Shown here in pieces: positions 25,537 through 34,858 of a stretch of 64,000 nt of DNA. Made by a program: the position numbers and the translations under genes. The notes under the pieces are model-generated. The model was not told the origin of the DNA. It saw only the letters and a program-made list of their open reading frames with translations, and did not search any database. How positions within the stretch are numbered: position 1 is the stretch's first letter; each line of letters begins with the position of its first letter. Source of the DNA: Alistipes senegalensis JC50 (GTDB taxonomy: Bacteria > Bacteroidota > Bacteroidia > Bacteroidales > Rikenellaceae); assembly GCF_025145645.1 (NCBI RefSeq), contig NZ_CP102252.1:3906001-3970000 (forward strand), read 5' to 3'.

Positions 25537-26001
25537 CTATTCGTTGCCGGCCTCCGGACCGAACCATTCGGCCGGGCCTTTCGACACCTGCGTGCCGATG
25601 GCGATATGCGTGAACTCGCTGCCGGGGGCCGCACCGTGCCAGTGCACCACGCCGGGGGCGATTTTCACCACGTCGCCGGGGCGCAGCTCGCGGACCGCTC
25701 CGCCCTTTTCCTGATACAGTCCCCGGCCGGAAGTGCAGAGCAGAATCTGACCGCCTGGATGCGCATGCCAGCCGTTGCGCACGCCGGGAGCGAAAGTCAC
25801 GTTGCCGACCGTGCAGTCCATCGAATCGGCCGCCGTGACGAACATTTCGAGCCAGGCATCGCCCGTGAAATTCGGGTTGTTCTCCAGCAGCGAACCTTTG
25901 GCAAAAACATCCTCCGCCAGCTGCGTTTGCGCTGTTTCGGCCGCTCGGTTGCAGCAGGCACCCGACAGGGCTGCGGCCGCAACGATAAGTATCCATTTCA
26001 T
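25537..26001 (-). CDS. Cupin domain lipoprotein
   Basis: A 154-residue small cupin with a lipoprotein signal (LSGAC). The cupin motif 1 region is GVRNGWHAHPGGQILLCTSGRGLYQEKGG and motif 2 is APGVVHWHGAAPGSEFTHIAIG. It is closely like the cupin halves of the fusion proteins at 18518 and 47930 (same NNWH/NGWH...HWHGAA pattern). It is nine bases after the CMD-hydrolase gene, hence in the same operon. A metal-dependent isomerase or dioxygenase-like role is possible but unproven. Confidence 0.8.
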   Translation of the reverse strand: MKWILIVAAAALSGACCNRAAETAQTQLAEDVFAKGSLLENNPNFTGDAWLEMFVTAADSMDCTVGNVTFAPGVRNGWHAHPGGQILLCTSGRGLYQEKGGAVRELRPGDVVKIAPGVVHWHGAAPGSEFTHIAIGTQVSKGPAEWFGPEAGNE

Positions 26002-26010
26002 ATCGGTTCG

Positions 26011-27687
26011 TTATTTGAGGTATTGCCTGAAATAGCCGTCCAGTTTGGGCAGCGTGATTGCCAGATATTCCGGACGGTCGTAGAGATCGACGTGCGTGGC
26101 CCCTTCGACAACGAACAGCTCCTTGGGCTCGGCAGCCTTCGCATAGGCGTCTTCCGAAAAGTAGGCCGACACGGCATGCTCGCCCACGATGAAGAGCAGC
26201 GGACGCGGAGAGATGGTCCCGATCTGCACGAACGGAAAGAAATTCATCATCGGCGCGAGGCTCGTATAGGAATAATAGCCCGTCGAATTGGGATGCTTGC
26301 CGCGCTCCGGATTGTCGTAATAGTCCAAAAACTCGCGGGCGTACTGCGGCGTCGAGGCATCGACCTTTTCCGGCAGGGCGCGAATGTCCTTGCGGGCGGC
26401 TCCGCCGTATTCCGCTGTGCGCTGTGCACCGACGGCATCGAGCGTCGCCATGCGCTGTTCATAGGTCATCGAGTCTCCCACGCCCTGACGGCGGGCACGG
26501 CCCATGTCGTACATGCTGACCGTCGCCACGGCTTTGATCCGGTGGTCGATCTGCGCGGCGCTCACCGAGTAGCACCCGCCGCCGCAGATGCCGACGACTC
26601 CGATCCTGTCCGCATCGACCGCCGGGTGGTTCGACAGGAAATCGACCGCCGCGCTGAAATCCTCGACACGCACTTCGGGCGATTCGATCCGGCGCGGATA
26701 GCCGCCGCTTTCGCCGTAATAAGAGGCATCGAAAGCCAAGGTAACATAGCCCCGCTCCGCCAGGCTGCGGGCATAGAGCCCCGAGGTCTGCTCCTTCACG
26801 CCTCCGAACGGATGGCCGACGATGATGGCGGCATATTTTTGGGCCGGATCGTAATCCGCCGGGAGATAAAGATCGCCGACCACGTCGATGCGAAAGCGGT
26901 TTCGGAACGAGACCTTCCGCACCTGCACTCCGTTCTCCGTCGACACGGCCGGCGTTACGGAGTCGGCGAGCAGCCCTTTGCTCTGCAACACTTCGTCCAG
27001 CGCCACACGTCCGGCATCGGCTTCGCGGCGGCCGATCCGCCGTTCGACGATTGCCAGCAGGTGGCGCAGTTCATCGGGTGCGACTCCCGTGTTCAGGGCA
27101 ATGCCCATGTGTCCCTTCATCATCGGCTCCACGCCTCCGACAGCGGCCAGTATCGCCACCGTGGCGATCTCCCGCTCGGCATGGGTCAGCACGTCGCGCT
27201 CGAAAAGGTCGGCGAAGAGATGCTCTTTGAGAAACACTTCGATTTCGGGAGCCAGCACGGCGTAATCGGCTTTCGGCGCATCCGCAGGGATACCGGAGAT
27301 CTCCGCGAGAATGTCGCGTCCCCGTTCGTATTTCGGGCGGGCGTCGGTGACCGGCGACGCCTCGCGGCCCCAATTCACTTCGACACCGGCGGCCTTGCGC
27401 CCGTCGAGCACGCCGACCAGAGTTTGCAATCCGCGCAGAGCCCGCGGAAATCCGCAGTAGGCGTAGGCGTGCACCATCACCTCTTTCAGTTCGTTGACGG
27501 TCATGCCGTCGTCCAGCCCCGCAGCGAGGGCGGATTCCAGTCCGGCGAGGTCGCCCCGTCCCGTCAGGGCGGCGACCGCCGCGATGTGCTGTCGTTTCGT
27601 GTCCATAGCTTGTTCCGCTTTCGGGGTCTGTGCTGCGGCGAGCGAAGCGGCGCAGAGCATCCCCATTCCCAACATGTACTTTTTCAT
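26011..27687 (-). CDS. Two CMD domains fused to a Cys-elbow alpha/beta hydrolase, exported
   Basis: A 558-residue exported protein (MKKYMLGMGMLCAASLAAAQ signal). Residues about 25-95 and 150-225 are two carboxymuconolactone-decarboxylase-like units (EVMVHAYAYCGFPRAL; TVAILAAVGGVEPMMKGHM). From about 250 it is an alpha/beta hydrolase with IIVGHPFGGVKEQ, LAFDASYYGESGGYPR, elbow GVVGICGGGC (Cys in nucleophile place), and GATHVDLYD for the His. The long open frame continues upstream to 28917, but the signal peptide fixes ATG 27687 (a GTG at 27699 is possible). Head gene of the operon divergent from araC. Confidence 0.8.
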   Translation of the reverse strand: MKKYMLGMGMLCAASLAAAQTPKAEQAMDTKRQHIAAVAALTGRGDLAGLESALAAGLDDGMTVNELKEVMVHAYAYCGFPRALRGLQTLVGVLDGRKAAGVEVNWGREASPVTDARPKYERGRDILAEISGIPADAPKADYAVLAPEIEVFLKEHLFADLFERDVLTHAEREIATVAILAAVGGVEPMMKGHMGIALNTGVAPDELRHLLAIVERRIGRREADAGRVALDEVLQSKGLLADSVTPAVSTENGVQVRKVSFRNRFRIDVVGDLYLPADYDPAQKYAAIIVGHPFGGVKEQTSGLYARSLAERGYVTLAFDASYYGESGGYPRRIESPEVRVEDFSAAVDFLSNHPAVDADRIGVVGICGGGCYSVSAAQIDHRIKAVATVSMYDMGRARRQGVGDSMTYEQRMATLDAVGAQRTAEYGGAARKDIRALPEKVDASTPQYAREFLDYYDNPERGKHPNSTGYYSYTSLAPMMNFFPFVQIGTISPRPLLFIVGEHAVSAYFSEDAYAKAAEPKELFVVEGATHVDLYDRPEYLAITLPKLDGYFRQYLK

Positions 27688-27773
27688 GGCTTTTTTCACT
27701 ATTTCCGGGATTTCAGCGTTCCGCCCGCACTGTGGCCGCGGACCGCAACCCCGGTTCGTCTTTTCCGACAATG

Positions 27774-27781
27774 CAAAAGTA
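27774..27781 (-). promoter_or_regulatory. -7 promoter element of the CMD-hydrolase operon
   Basis: Minus-strand TACTTTTG fits TAnnTTTG. The flanking TGCAAAA and the operator block 32 bases away match those of the dxs operon exactly in spacing. Confidence 0.6.
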
Positions 27782-27810
27782 GGAAGCGGATGAAGGCGCA
27801 TCCATAGACG

Positions 27811-27842
27811 GATTACGGATTCAAGCACCAATTTTACGGTTC
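27811..27842. promoter_or_regulatory. AraC-type direct repeat, copy 1
   Basis: Two TTACGG half-sites at 27813 and 27834, 21 bases apart, with ACCAATTTTAC overlapping the second. It lies just upstream of the minus-strand promoter, where an activator would bind. Confidence 0.65.
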
Positions 27843-27873
27843 GTGCAAAGAGTGTCCACGACGGACCAACCCG

Positions 27874-27906
27874 TATTACGGATTCAAGAACCGATATTAC
27901 GGATTC
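27874..27906. promoter_or_regulatory. AraC-type direct repeat, copy 2
   Basis: Half-sites TTACGG at 27876 and 27897, again 21 bases apart and 42 bases (two times 21) from copy 1. It lies upstream of the araC promoter and may serve autoregulation. Confidence 0.65.
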
Positions 27907-27941
27907 CGCCGAAACAGGGTTGTGCGTATCTGAAAATCGGT

Positions 27942-27949
27942 TACCTTTG
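27942..27949 (+). promoter_or_regulatory. -7 promoter element of araC (27964)
   Basis: TACCTTTG fits TAnnTTTG; a TTG 19 bases upstream (27920) could be the -33 element. Confidence 0.55.
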
Positions 27950-27963
27950 TCCCGGAAAAACGA

Positions 27964-28872
27964 ATGAATACTATGGGAACGATCGTAAAATTGGATTCGG
28001 TGCAGGACTACAACGAACTGCTGGGCGTGGAGACGCTGCATCCGCTGGTAAGCGTCGTCGATTTTTCGGAACTGGAATCCGTGCGCCACTGTCTCAAAAA
28101 CTTCGGGTTCTACTGCATTTTCCTCAAGCACCTCGACTGCGGGCCGTTGCTCTACGGGCGCAACCGGTACGACTACCGGGAAGGAACGCTGGTCTTCATC
28201 GCTCCGGGACAGGTCTTCGGCATCGACGACGGCAAAATCCTGTACGGATACAAGGGATGGTGTCTGATGTTCCATCCCGATCTGCTGCGCGGAACATCGC
28301 TCGCCCGGCGCATGGCCGACTACTCGTTCTTTTCCTATTCGTCGAACGAAGCGCTGCACATGTCCGAACGCGAGCAGCAGATCATCATCAACTGCTTCCG
28401 CGAAATCCGGGAAGAGTTGCAGCACGCCATCGACAAGCACTCGAAACAGATCATCGCGGCCAATATCGAGGTGCTGCTCAACCATTGCGTCCGTTTTTAC
28501 GACCGACAGTTCGTTACGCGCGAAAACGTGAATAAGGACCTGCTGACCCGTTTCGAAGAGTTGCTGCGGGACTATTTCACGTCGGACAAGCCTCAGTCGC
28601 TGGGTCTGCCTTCGGTGGCGTGGTGCGCCGACCGGCTGCACCTGTCGGCCAACTATTTCGGCGATCTGATCAAGAAGGAGACCGGAAAATCGGCACAGGA
28701 GTACATCCAGCTGACCACCATCGACCGCGCCAAAGAGCTGCTGACCGAAGGCGGCAGGTCGGTCAGCGAAATCGCCTACGAACTGGGATTCAAATACCCG
28801 CACCATCTGAGCCGACTGTTCAAAAAGGTGGTCGGCTATACGCCCAACGAATACAAAACCCTCTCGGCCTGA
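27964..28872 (+). CDS. AraC family transcriptional regulator
   Basis: A 302-residue regulator. The N-terminal half has a cupin-like arm (YREGTLVFIAPGQVFGI near residue 72); the C-terminal half has the two helix-turn-helix units (LPSVAWCADRLHLSANYFGDLIKKETG and VSEIAYELGFKYPHHLSRLFKKVVGYTPNEY). It is divergent from the CMD-hydrolase operon, with four 21-base-phased half-sites between. The same operator is found upstream of dxs at 51 kb, so it may control both operons. ATG 27973 is an alternative start. Its terminator contains the stop codon. Confidence 0.88.
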   Translation: MNTMGTIVKLDSVQDYNELLGVETLHPLVSVVDFSELESVRHCLKNFGFYCIFLKHLDCGPLLYGRNRYDYREGTLVFIAPGQVFGIDDGKILYGYKGWCLMFHPDLLRGTSLARRMADYSFFSYSSNEALHMSEREQQIIINCFREIREELQHAIDKHSKQIIAANIEVLLNHCVRFYDRQFVTRENVNKDLLTRFEELLRDYFTSDKPQSLGLPSVAWCADRLHLSANYFGDLIKKETGKSAQEYIQLTTIDRAKELLTEGGRSVSEIAYELGFKYPHHLSRLFKKVVGYTPNEYKTLSA

Positions 28873-28888
28873 GAGGGTTTTATTTTTT
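28858..28888 (+). terminator. Intrinsic terminator after araC
   Basis: ACCCTCTC (28858) pairs with GAGAGGGT (28871), followed by a T-rich run TTTATTTTTT. The stop codon lies in the loop. Confidence 0.8.
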
Positions 28889-28968
28889 CCGGGCGGACAC
28901 TCGCCGTGAACCTGCACGCCCAGTCCTTCTGCCTGCCATGAAAACGGGGCCGGATTCCCGTCTTCCTT

Positions 28969-29823
28969 TCACCGTTTTTTACTGCGCACTACGATGCAGT
29001 TGGGCACGGCCCGTTCGCCGGCATGGTCGAAGCGGTGGTTGTCGTAGGGATGGTTGAGCACGCCTTTCCGGGCGGTCCAGAGCGTCGAGGAGCCTCCTCC
29101 GTCGAGGTTCAGGGCTTCGACGAGCCCCAGCAGACGGGCGATATAGGCCGTTTCGGCGATGGTGGCGCCTTCGCCCTCGCCCCGGAAACGACCGTCGATG
29201 ACGGCCATCACCACCTCGCCGTCGGCCCGCTTGCCGATCAGCGTGCGGGGATGACGGCCGGTGTAGAAAGTCTTGTCGGAATCGTATTCGACGATCCGGC
29301 CGCTGTCGATCAGCACGGGGCCCGCGGCCAGCACCGAACGGTAACGGCGCGCTACCTGCCGGTATTCCGACGTGTCGCAGAAGAAAATATCCATCTTGCG
29401 GCCTTTTTTGTCCTTGAAAGCGACAACGCCGTTGGTGCGGACCAGCTCCCTGGGGGTGGTGCGTCCCACGATCTTTCTATCGACCGACACGAACGTCACC
29501 GGCTCGAACGTCCTGACATCGAAATAACTGCCGTTGACGGCCATGTCCGCCCCGGCGGCCCTGCCCAGTTCGCTCACAGCCTCGGCCCGACGGTCGAGAT
29601 GAACGATCCGCGTTTCAAATCCCCGCCGGGGATAACTGACGACGGAGATGCTCTGCCGGGAGCCGAACATATCGACCTGAGCATAGCGGCATCGGGCCCC
29701 TCCGCCGAGGTCGGAGACACGCCATTCGGCAGTCACGAAAGCAATCGAATCGGCAGGGGAGGTCTGGGCCGCCGCTGCAAAGGCATACAGGGAGAGCAAT
29801 GCGCCGAGTGTAAATCTGATCAT
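28969..29823 (-). CDS. Phosphodiester glycosidase (NAGPA) family protein, exported
   Basis: A 284-residue secreted protein (signal MIRFTLGALLSLYAFAAAAQ) of the NAGPA/phosphodiester glycosidase family, named after the enzyme that uncovers mannose-6-phosphate and also found in exopolysaccharide proteins. The family core is GADMAVNGSYFD, RHPRTLIGKRADGEVVMAVIDGR, and the signature ALNLDGGGSSTLW near the C-terminus. ATG 29832 would add three residues. It is divergent from the GH3 gene. Substrate is not known. Confidence 0.85.
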   Translation of the reverse strand: MIRFTLGALLSLYAFAAAAQTSPADSIAFVTAEWRVSDLGGGARCRYAQVDMFGSRQSISVVSYPRRGFETRIVHLDRRAEAVSELGRAAGADMAVNGSYFDVRTFEPVTFVSVDRKIVGRTTPRELVRTNGVVAFKDKKGRKMDIFFCDTSEYRQVARRYRSVLAAGPVLIDSGRIVEYDSDKTFYTGRHPRTLIGKRADGEVVMAVIDGRFRGEGEGATIAETAYIARLLGLVEALNLDGGGSSTLWTARKGVLNHPYDNHRFDHAGERAVPNCIVVRSKKR

Positions 29824-29997
29824 AACGGTCATTAAAAGCGAGGTTAAAACTAACCATTAAAAATCAATTTACCAAATCGGTACGATGACGGCCGGCACGC
29901 AGCCCCCGAAAAAACGGTCCGGACGGCAAATTCCGTCAAAAATTCGTATCTTTATCCGCCGGGCGCGCCCCGGAACACGAAACACAATACACACCGA

Positions 29998-32223
29998 ATG
30001 ATGAAAACTCACAGAATCCTATGGCTCGGCTGCTGTCTGGCGGTCGCAGGCTGCGGCGGCGACAAGTCCCCCGGCCGTAATTACGACAAGGAAATCGACC
30101 GGCTCATGGGCCGCATGACGCTCGCCGAGAAGATCGGCCAGATGAACCAGGTATCGGGCAAGAGCAATCCCACCGGCGTCCTGAAACAGTACTCGTCGCT
30201 CGAAGGACGTGTCCGCGAAGGCAAGATCGGTACCGTGCTCAATGTCACGGGAGCCGTCACGACGCGGGAACTCCAGCGGATCGCCGTCGAGGAGACCCGT
30301 TTGGGAATCCCCCTGATCTTCGCGCTGGACGTGATCCACGGCTACAAGACCATTTCGCCCGTACCCCTTGCTGAAAGTTGTTCGTGGGACATGGAAACGA
30401 TCGAAGCCTCGGCCCGGATGGCCGCCGTCGAAGCCTCGGCAGCGGGTCTGCAATGGACTTTCGCCCCGATGGTTGACATCGCCCGCGACCCGCGCTGGGG
30501 CCGCGTCATGGAGGGAGCGGGGGAGGACCCCTACCTCGGATCGTGCATCGCCCGGGCCCGCGTCCGGGGATTCCAGGGCGGCGATCTCTCGGCATCGAAC
30601 ACCATCCTCGCCTGCGCGAAGCATTTCGCGGGCTACGGAGCCTCCGAAGGAGGCCGCGACTACAACACGGTGGACATCTCCGACCAGCGGCTGCGCGAAC
30701 TCTACCTGCCGCCGTTCAAAGCCGCCGCAGATGCAGGCGCCGCGACTTTCATGAACTCGTTCAACGAACTCTCGGGCGTTCCTGCCACCGGCAACCGCTT
30801 CCTCGTGAAACAGATCCTGCGCGGCGAGTGGGGCTGGGACGGCGTCATCGTCTCCGACTGGGGGTCCGTGGCCGAAATGATTCCCCACGGCGTCGCCGAG
30901 GACAAGAAACAGGCCGCGTTGCTGGCCGTAAAGAACGAATGCGACATCGACATGGAGGGCGGCTGTTATCCGAGTTCGCTCGAAGAACTGGTGAAGGAGG
31001 GCAAGGTCTCCGAAAAGGAGATCGACCGCTCCGTCCGCCGCATCCTCCGGCTGAAATACGAGCTGGGACTCTTCGACGATCCCTACCGCTACTGCGACGA
31101 GCAACGTGAAAAAGAGGTGACCCTCTCGGCGGCTCACCGCGAAACGACGCGCGACATGGCCCGCAAGTCGATCGTGCTGCTCGAAAACCGCAAGTCCGTG
31201 CTGCCCCTCGGCAAACCCCGTTCCATCGCCGTCGTCGGGCCGCTGGCCGACAGTCCGGTGGACATGCTGGGCGAATGGAGGGCCAAAGGCGACCCGAAGG
31301 AGGTCGTGACGATCCTCCGGGGCATCGAAAAGGCCGCCGGGGCCGGCACACGCATCGTCCATGCCAAAGGCTGCAACGTCACGGGCAGCGACCGGAGCGG
31401 CTTCGCGGAGGCCGTCCGCGCGGCACGCGGCGCCGACGTGGTGATCGCCTGCCTGGGCGAGAGCGCCGACATGAGCGGCGAAGGCTACTGCCGCTCGGAA
31501 CTGGGACTTCCGGGTGTCCAGCAAGAGTTGCTGAAAGAGCTTAAAAAGACCGGAAAACCCGTCGTCCTGCTGCTGAGCAACGGCCGTCCGCTGACGCTGG
31601 CGTGGGAGAAGGAGAACATCGAAACGATCGTCGAAACGTGGTTCCTGGGCACCGAGGCCGGAAACGCCGTCGCCGACGTGCTGTTCGGCAAATACAACCC
31701 CTCGGGCAAACTGGTCATGTCGTTTCCCTACAACGTCGGCCAAATCCCGGTCTACTACAACCACAAGCACACGGGGCGCCCGTTCGAGCCGAACCAGCGC
31801 TATGTGATGCACTATATCGACGCTCCGGTCGATGCCCTCTATCCGTTCGGCTACGGACTGAGCTATACGACGTTCGAATACGGCGTCCCGACGCTCAACA
31901 GCGACCGGATGGCTGCCGACGGCCGCATCACGGCGACGGTGAAAGTCGCCAACACCGGCGACTATGACGGCGAAGAGGTCGTACAGCTCTACATCCGCGA
32001 CATCAAGGCGCAGATCACCCGTCCGGTGAAAGAGCTGAAAGGCTTCCGGAAAATCTTCCTCAAAAAGGGCGAATCCGCCGACGTGACCTTCGACATCACG
32101 CGCTCCGAACTGGAATACGTGCTGGCCGACGGCTCCGTCGTTTCCGATCCCGGCGAGTTCGAACTCTTCATCGGCGGCAGCTCCGCAGACCTCCGTCCCG
32201 TCCGATTCACAGTACTTCAATAA
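29998..32223 (+). CDS. bglX: Glycoside hydrolase family 3 beta-glucosidase (BglX-like)
   Basis: A 741-residue GH3 enzyme hydrolysing beta-glucosides from the non-reducing end, anchored outside the cytoplasm by a lipoprotein signal (lipobox VAGC near residue 19). Domain order: (beta/alpha)8 barrel with FALDVIHGYKTISP and KHFAGYGASEGG; catalytic nucleophile D287 in GVIVSDWGS; then the alpha/beta sandwich (SIVLLENRKSVLPLG, LPGVQQELLKEL) and a C-terminal fibronectin III-like domain (YPFGYGLSYTTFEY onward). The GH97 gene follows three bases later. ATG 30001 is an alternative start. Confidence 0.9.
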   Translation: MMKTHRILWLGCCLAVAGCGGDKSPGRNYDKEIDRLMGRMTLAEKIGQMNQVSGKSNPTGVLKQYSSLEGRVREGKIGTVLNVTGAVTTRELQRIAVEETRLGIPLIFALDVIHGYKTISPVPLAESCSWDMETIEASARMAAVEASAAGLQWTFAPMVDIARDPRWGRVMEGAGEDPYLGSCIARARVRGFQGGDLSASNTILACAKHFAGYGASEGGRDYNTVDISDQRLRELYLPPFKAAADAGAATFMNSFNELSGVPATGNRFLVKQILRGEWGWDGVIVSDWGSVAEMIPHGVAEDKKQAALLAVKNECDIDMEGGCYPSSLEELVKEGKVSEKEIDRSVRRILRLKYELGLFDDPYRYCDEQREKEVTLSAAHRETTRDMARKSIVLLENRKSVLPLGKPRSIAVVGPLADSPVDMLGEWRAKGDPKEVVTILRGIEKAAGAGTRIVHAKGCNVTGSDRSGFAEAVRAARGADVVIACLGESADMSGEGYCRSELGLPGVQQELLKELKKTGKPVVLLLSNGRPLTLAWEKENIETIVETWFLGTEAGNAVADVLFGKYNPSGKLVMSFPYNVGQIPVYYNHKHTGRPFEPNQRYVMHYIDAPVDALYPFGYGLSYTTFEYGVPTLNSDRMAADGRITATVKVANTGDYDGEEVVQLYIRDIKAQITRPVKELKGFRKIFLKKGESADVTFDITRSELEYVLADGSVVSDPGEFELFIGGSSADLRPVRFTVLQ

Positions 32224-32226
32224 GCA

Positions 32227-34233
32227 ATGATAACGATGAAAAAAACGCTTCTGCTGCTTGCAGCCTCCGTCGCCTGCGCCTTTCCCGCTCTGGCGCAGAA
32301 AACCTACACGCTCACCTCTCCCGACGGGCGTCTCCGGACGACCGTCGCGGCGGGCGATGCACTGGCCTATGCCGTCACGCTCGACGGACGACCGATACTG
32401 GACGCTTCGCCGCTCTCGCTGACACTGGACAACGGCACGACGTGGGGCATAGCCCCGCGTGTGGCAGGCGTCTCGCGCACGAGCGTCGATACCGCGATTC
32501 CGTCGCCGTTCTACCGCTCGGCAGAGGTCCGCGACCGCTACAACGGCCTTACGCTGAAGATGCGGGGTGACTGGTCGGTGGAATTCCGGGCCTACGACGA
32601 CGGCGTTGCCTACCGCTTCGTGAGCCGTGCGAAAAAGCCTTTCAACATCGTGAGCGAACAGGCGGAATACCGTTTCCCCGCCGACTGCGCCGTGACGGTA
32701 CCCTATGTACGCGACCATGCCGGCAACATCGACGCCCAATGGCGCAATTCGTTCGAGAATACCTACACCGAGACGACCCTTTCGAAGCTCGACGCCGGAC
32801 GGCTGATCTTCCTGCCGCTGGTCGTGGACGCCGGCGACGGGATGAAGGTCTGCATCACCGAAACCGATCTGAACGACTATCCGGGCATGTATCTGTGGAA
32901 CGGCGACGGCGGGCAGCACCTCACGGCACGTTTCGCGCCCTATCCCAAACGCACGGAGCAAGGCGGATACAACAATCTGCAAATGGTGGTCAAAGAGCGC
33001 GAGGCGTTCATCGCCAAGGTCGAGGCTCCGCGCACGTTCCCGTGGCGCGTGGCCATCGTCGGCACGGACCCCGACCTCGCCGCCAGCGACCTGAGCTTCC
33101 TGCTGGCCGCACCTTCGAAAATCGACGACACGTCGTGGATCAAGCCCGGCAAGGTGGCCTGGGACTGGTGGAACGCCTGGAACATCTCGGGCGTGGACTT
33201 CCGGGCGGGAATCAACACCGAGACCTATAAGTATTACATCGACTTCGCTGCTGCGAAGGGTATCGAATACGTGATTCTCGACGAAGGGTGGGCCGTAAAC
33301 AAAAAGGCCGACCTGATGCAGATAGTCCCGGAGATCGACCTGCCTGCGATCGTGGAGTACGGACGGCAGAAAGGCGTGGGCATCATCCTCTGGGCCGGCT
33401 ACTGGGCCTTCGACCGCGACATGGATAATGTCTGCAAACACTATTCGGAGATGGGCGTCAAGGGCTTCAAGGTCGATTTCATGGACCGCGACGACCAACA
33501 GATGACCGCCTTCAACCACCGCGCGGCGGAGACGGCGGCCCGATACGGACTGATTCTCGACCTGCACGGCACACACAAACCCGCGGGTCTGAACCGCACG
33601 TGGCCCAATGTGCTGAACTTCGAGGGCGTGCACGGTCTGGAGCAGATGAAGTGGAGCCCCGAATCGGTGGATCAGATGAAGTACGACGCGACGATCCCGT
33701 TCATCCGTCAGGCCGCAGGTCCGATGGACTACACGCAGGGGGCCATGCGCAACGCCACACGGAAGAACTACCGTCCCGTCAACTCGGAGCCGATGAGCCA
33801 GGGCACGCGCTGCCACCAGCTGGCGTTGTACGTCGTGCTCGACTCGCCGCTGAACATGCTGTGCGACTCGCCGACGAACTACCTGCGCGAGGCGGAATGC
33901 ACGGAGTTCATCGCCGCGATTCCGACCGTGTGGGACGAGACGCGCATTCTCGGCGGACGCATGGGCGAGTACATCGTCTCGGCGCGCCGCAGCGGAGATA
34001 CGTGGTACGTCGGCGCCATCACGGACTGGACGCCGCGCGACGTGGAGGTCGATCTCGCGCCGCTGGGCATCGGCGGCACGGTCGAGGCGACGATCTTCCG
34101 CGACGGTGTGAACGCCGACCGAAAAGCCTCGGACTACAAGCGCGAAACGATCCGTATCGACACCGTCGAACCCCTGAAGATACACCTCGCACCCGGAGGC
34201 GGATTCGTCGCCGTACTCGCTCCCGTCCGATAG
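32227..34233 (+). CDS. Glycoside hydrolase family 97 enzyme
   Basis: A 668-residue GH97 alpha-glycosidase with a signal peptide (MKKTLLLLAASVACAFPALAQ), expected in the periplasm. The N-terminal beta-sandwich starts TYTLTSPDGRL; the barrel has DWWNAWNISG, ILDEGWA and GIILWAGYWAF. D417 in GFKVDFMDRDDQ and E466 in NFEGVHGLEQ occupy the places I recall for the nucleophile and acid/base of the retaining, alpha-galactosidase-type branch; inverting SusB-type enzymes differ there. That assignment is family knowledge, not tested. Operon with GH3; no SusC/SusD pair is adjacent. Confidence 0.88.
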   Translation: MITMKKTLLLLAASVACAFPALAQKTYTLTSPDGRLRTTVAAGDALAYAVTLDGRPILDASPLSLTLDNGTTWGIAPRVAGVSRTSVDTAIPSPFYRSAEVRDRYNGLTLKMRGDWSVEFRAYDDGVAYRFVSRAKKPFNIVSEQAEYRFPADCAVTVPYVRDHAGNIDAQWRNSFENTYTETTLSKLDAGRLIFLPLVVDAGDGMKVCITETDLNDYPGMYLWNGDGGQHLTARFAPYPKRTEQGGYNNLQMVVKEREAFIAKVEAPRTFPWRVAIVGTDPDLAASDLSFLLAAPSKIDDTSWIKPGKVAWDWWNAWNISGVDFRAGINTETYKYYIDFAAAKGIEYVILDEGWAVNKKADLMQIVPEIDLPAIVEYGRQKGVGIILWAGYWAFDRDMDNVCKHYSEMGVKGFKVDFMDRDDQQMTAFNHRAAETAARYGLILDLHGTHKPAGLNRTWPNVLNFEGVHGLEQMKWSPESVDQMKYDATIPFIRQAAGPMDYTQGAMRNATRKNYRPVNSEPMSQGTRCHQLALYVVLDSPLNMLCDSPTNYLREAECTEFIAAIPTVWDETRILGGRMGEYIVSARRSGDTWYVGAITDWTPRDVEVDLAPLGIGGTVEATIFRDGVNADRKASDYKRETIRIDTVEPLKIHLAPGGGFVAVLAPVR

Positions 34234-34364
34234 CCGCCGCCGCTTCCGCCGTCCGTCGCATCGCTTAATAACGGTATCCGGATGCTCCGAAAACCCCGAA
34301 AAATAGGTATTGCCCCGCGCCGGAGAATGTCGTTACTTTGCGAAAAACCAAAAAACCGAAAGAG

Positions 34365-34856
34365 ATGACTGGAATTTTTTACGGAAGTACGACCGGCACG
34401 ACGGAGGCCGTCGCACAGGACATTGCCAAACAGCTCGGCGTAGCGTCCGCCGACGTTCACAACGTGGCGGACGCCTCGGCCGACGAGGCGAACAAATACG
34501 ACCTGCTGGTGCTGGGTTCCTCGACATGGGGCAGCGGCGAACTGCAAGACGACTGGTATCCTTTCCTCGACGCCCTGAAAGCCAAGGACCTCGCCGGCAA
34601 GAAAGTCGCCCTGTTCGGCTGCGGCGACAGCGGCTCCTATCCCGACACCTTCTGCGACGCCATCGGGCTGATCTACGAAGGATTGCAGGACACGGGCTGC
34701 ACGTTCGTCGGCTCCTATGCGCCCGAAGGCTACGACGTCACCGACTCGCTGGTGTGCAGCGACGGCCGGTTCGTCGGACTGGCCATCGACGAGAGCGACC
34801 CGGGCAAGACCGACGCCCGCCTCGCCGCCTGGTGTGAGAACCTCAGAAACGTCTGA
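34365..34856 (+). CDS. fldA: Flavodoxin
   Basis: A 163-residue cytoplasmic flavodoxin, a FMN electron carrier. TGIFYGSTTGTTEAVAQDIA is the phosphate-binding start, LVLGSSTWGSGELQDDWYPF the 50s-loop Trp region and FGCGDSGSYPDTFCDAIG the 90s loop. ATG 34365 is fixed by the family start; longer in-frame starts give residues with no match. Two bases separate it from the DUF2023 gene. It differs from the exported flavodoxin-like lipoprotein at 24850. Confidence 0.92.
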   Translation: MTGIFYGSTTGTTEAVAQDIAKQLGVASADVHNVADASADEANKYDLLVLGSSTWGSGELQDDWYPFLDALKAKDLAGKKVALFGCGDSGSYPDTFCDAIGLIYEGLQDTGCTFVGSYAPEGYDVTDSLVCSDGRFVGLAIDESDPGKTDARLAAWCENLRNV

Positions 34857-34858
34857 CG

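Noticed and set aside
26011..28917. A 968-residue protein instead of 558 for the CMD-hydrolase fusion.
   Set aside because: The added N-terminal part lies opposite araC, covers the promoter and operators, and precedes a clear signal peptide at 27687.
24982..34185. Very long open frames opposite the redox and glycosidase genes (24982-27807 plus strand, 30019-34185 minus strand).
   Set aside because: They mirror real genes in G+C-rich DNA, where stop codons are rare; they contain Arg/His/Val-rich filler with no domain, and the opposite frames have clear enzyme motifs.
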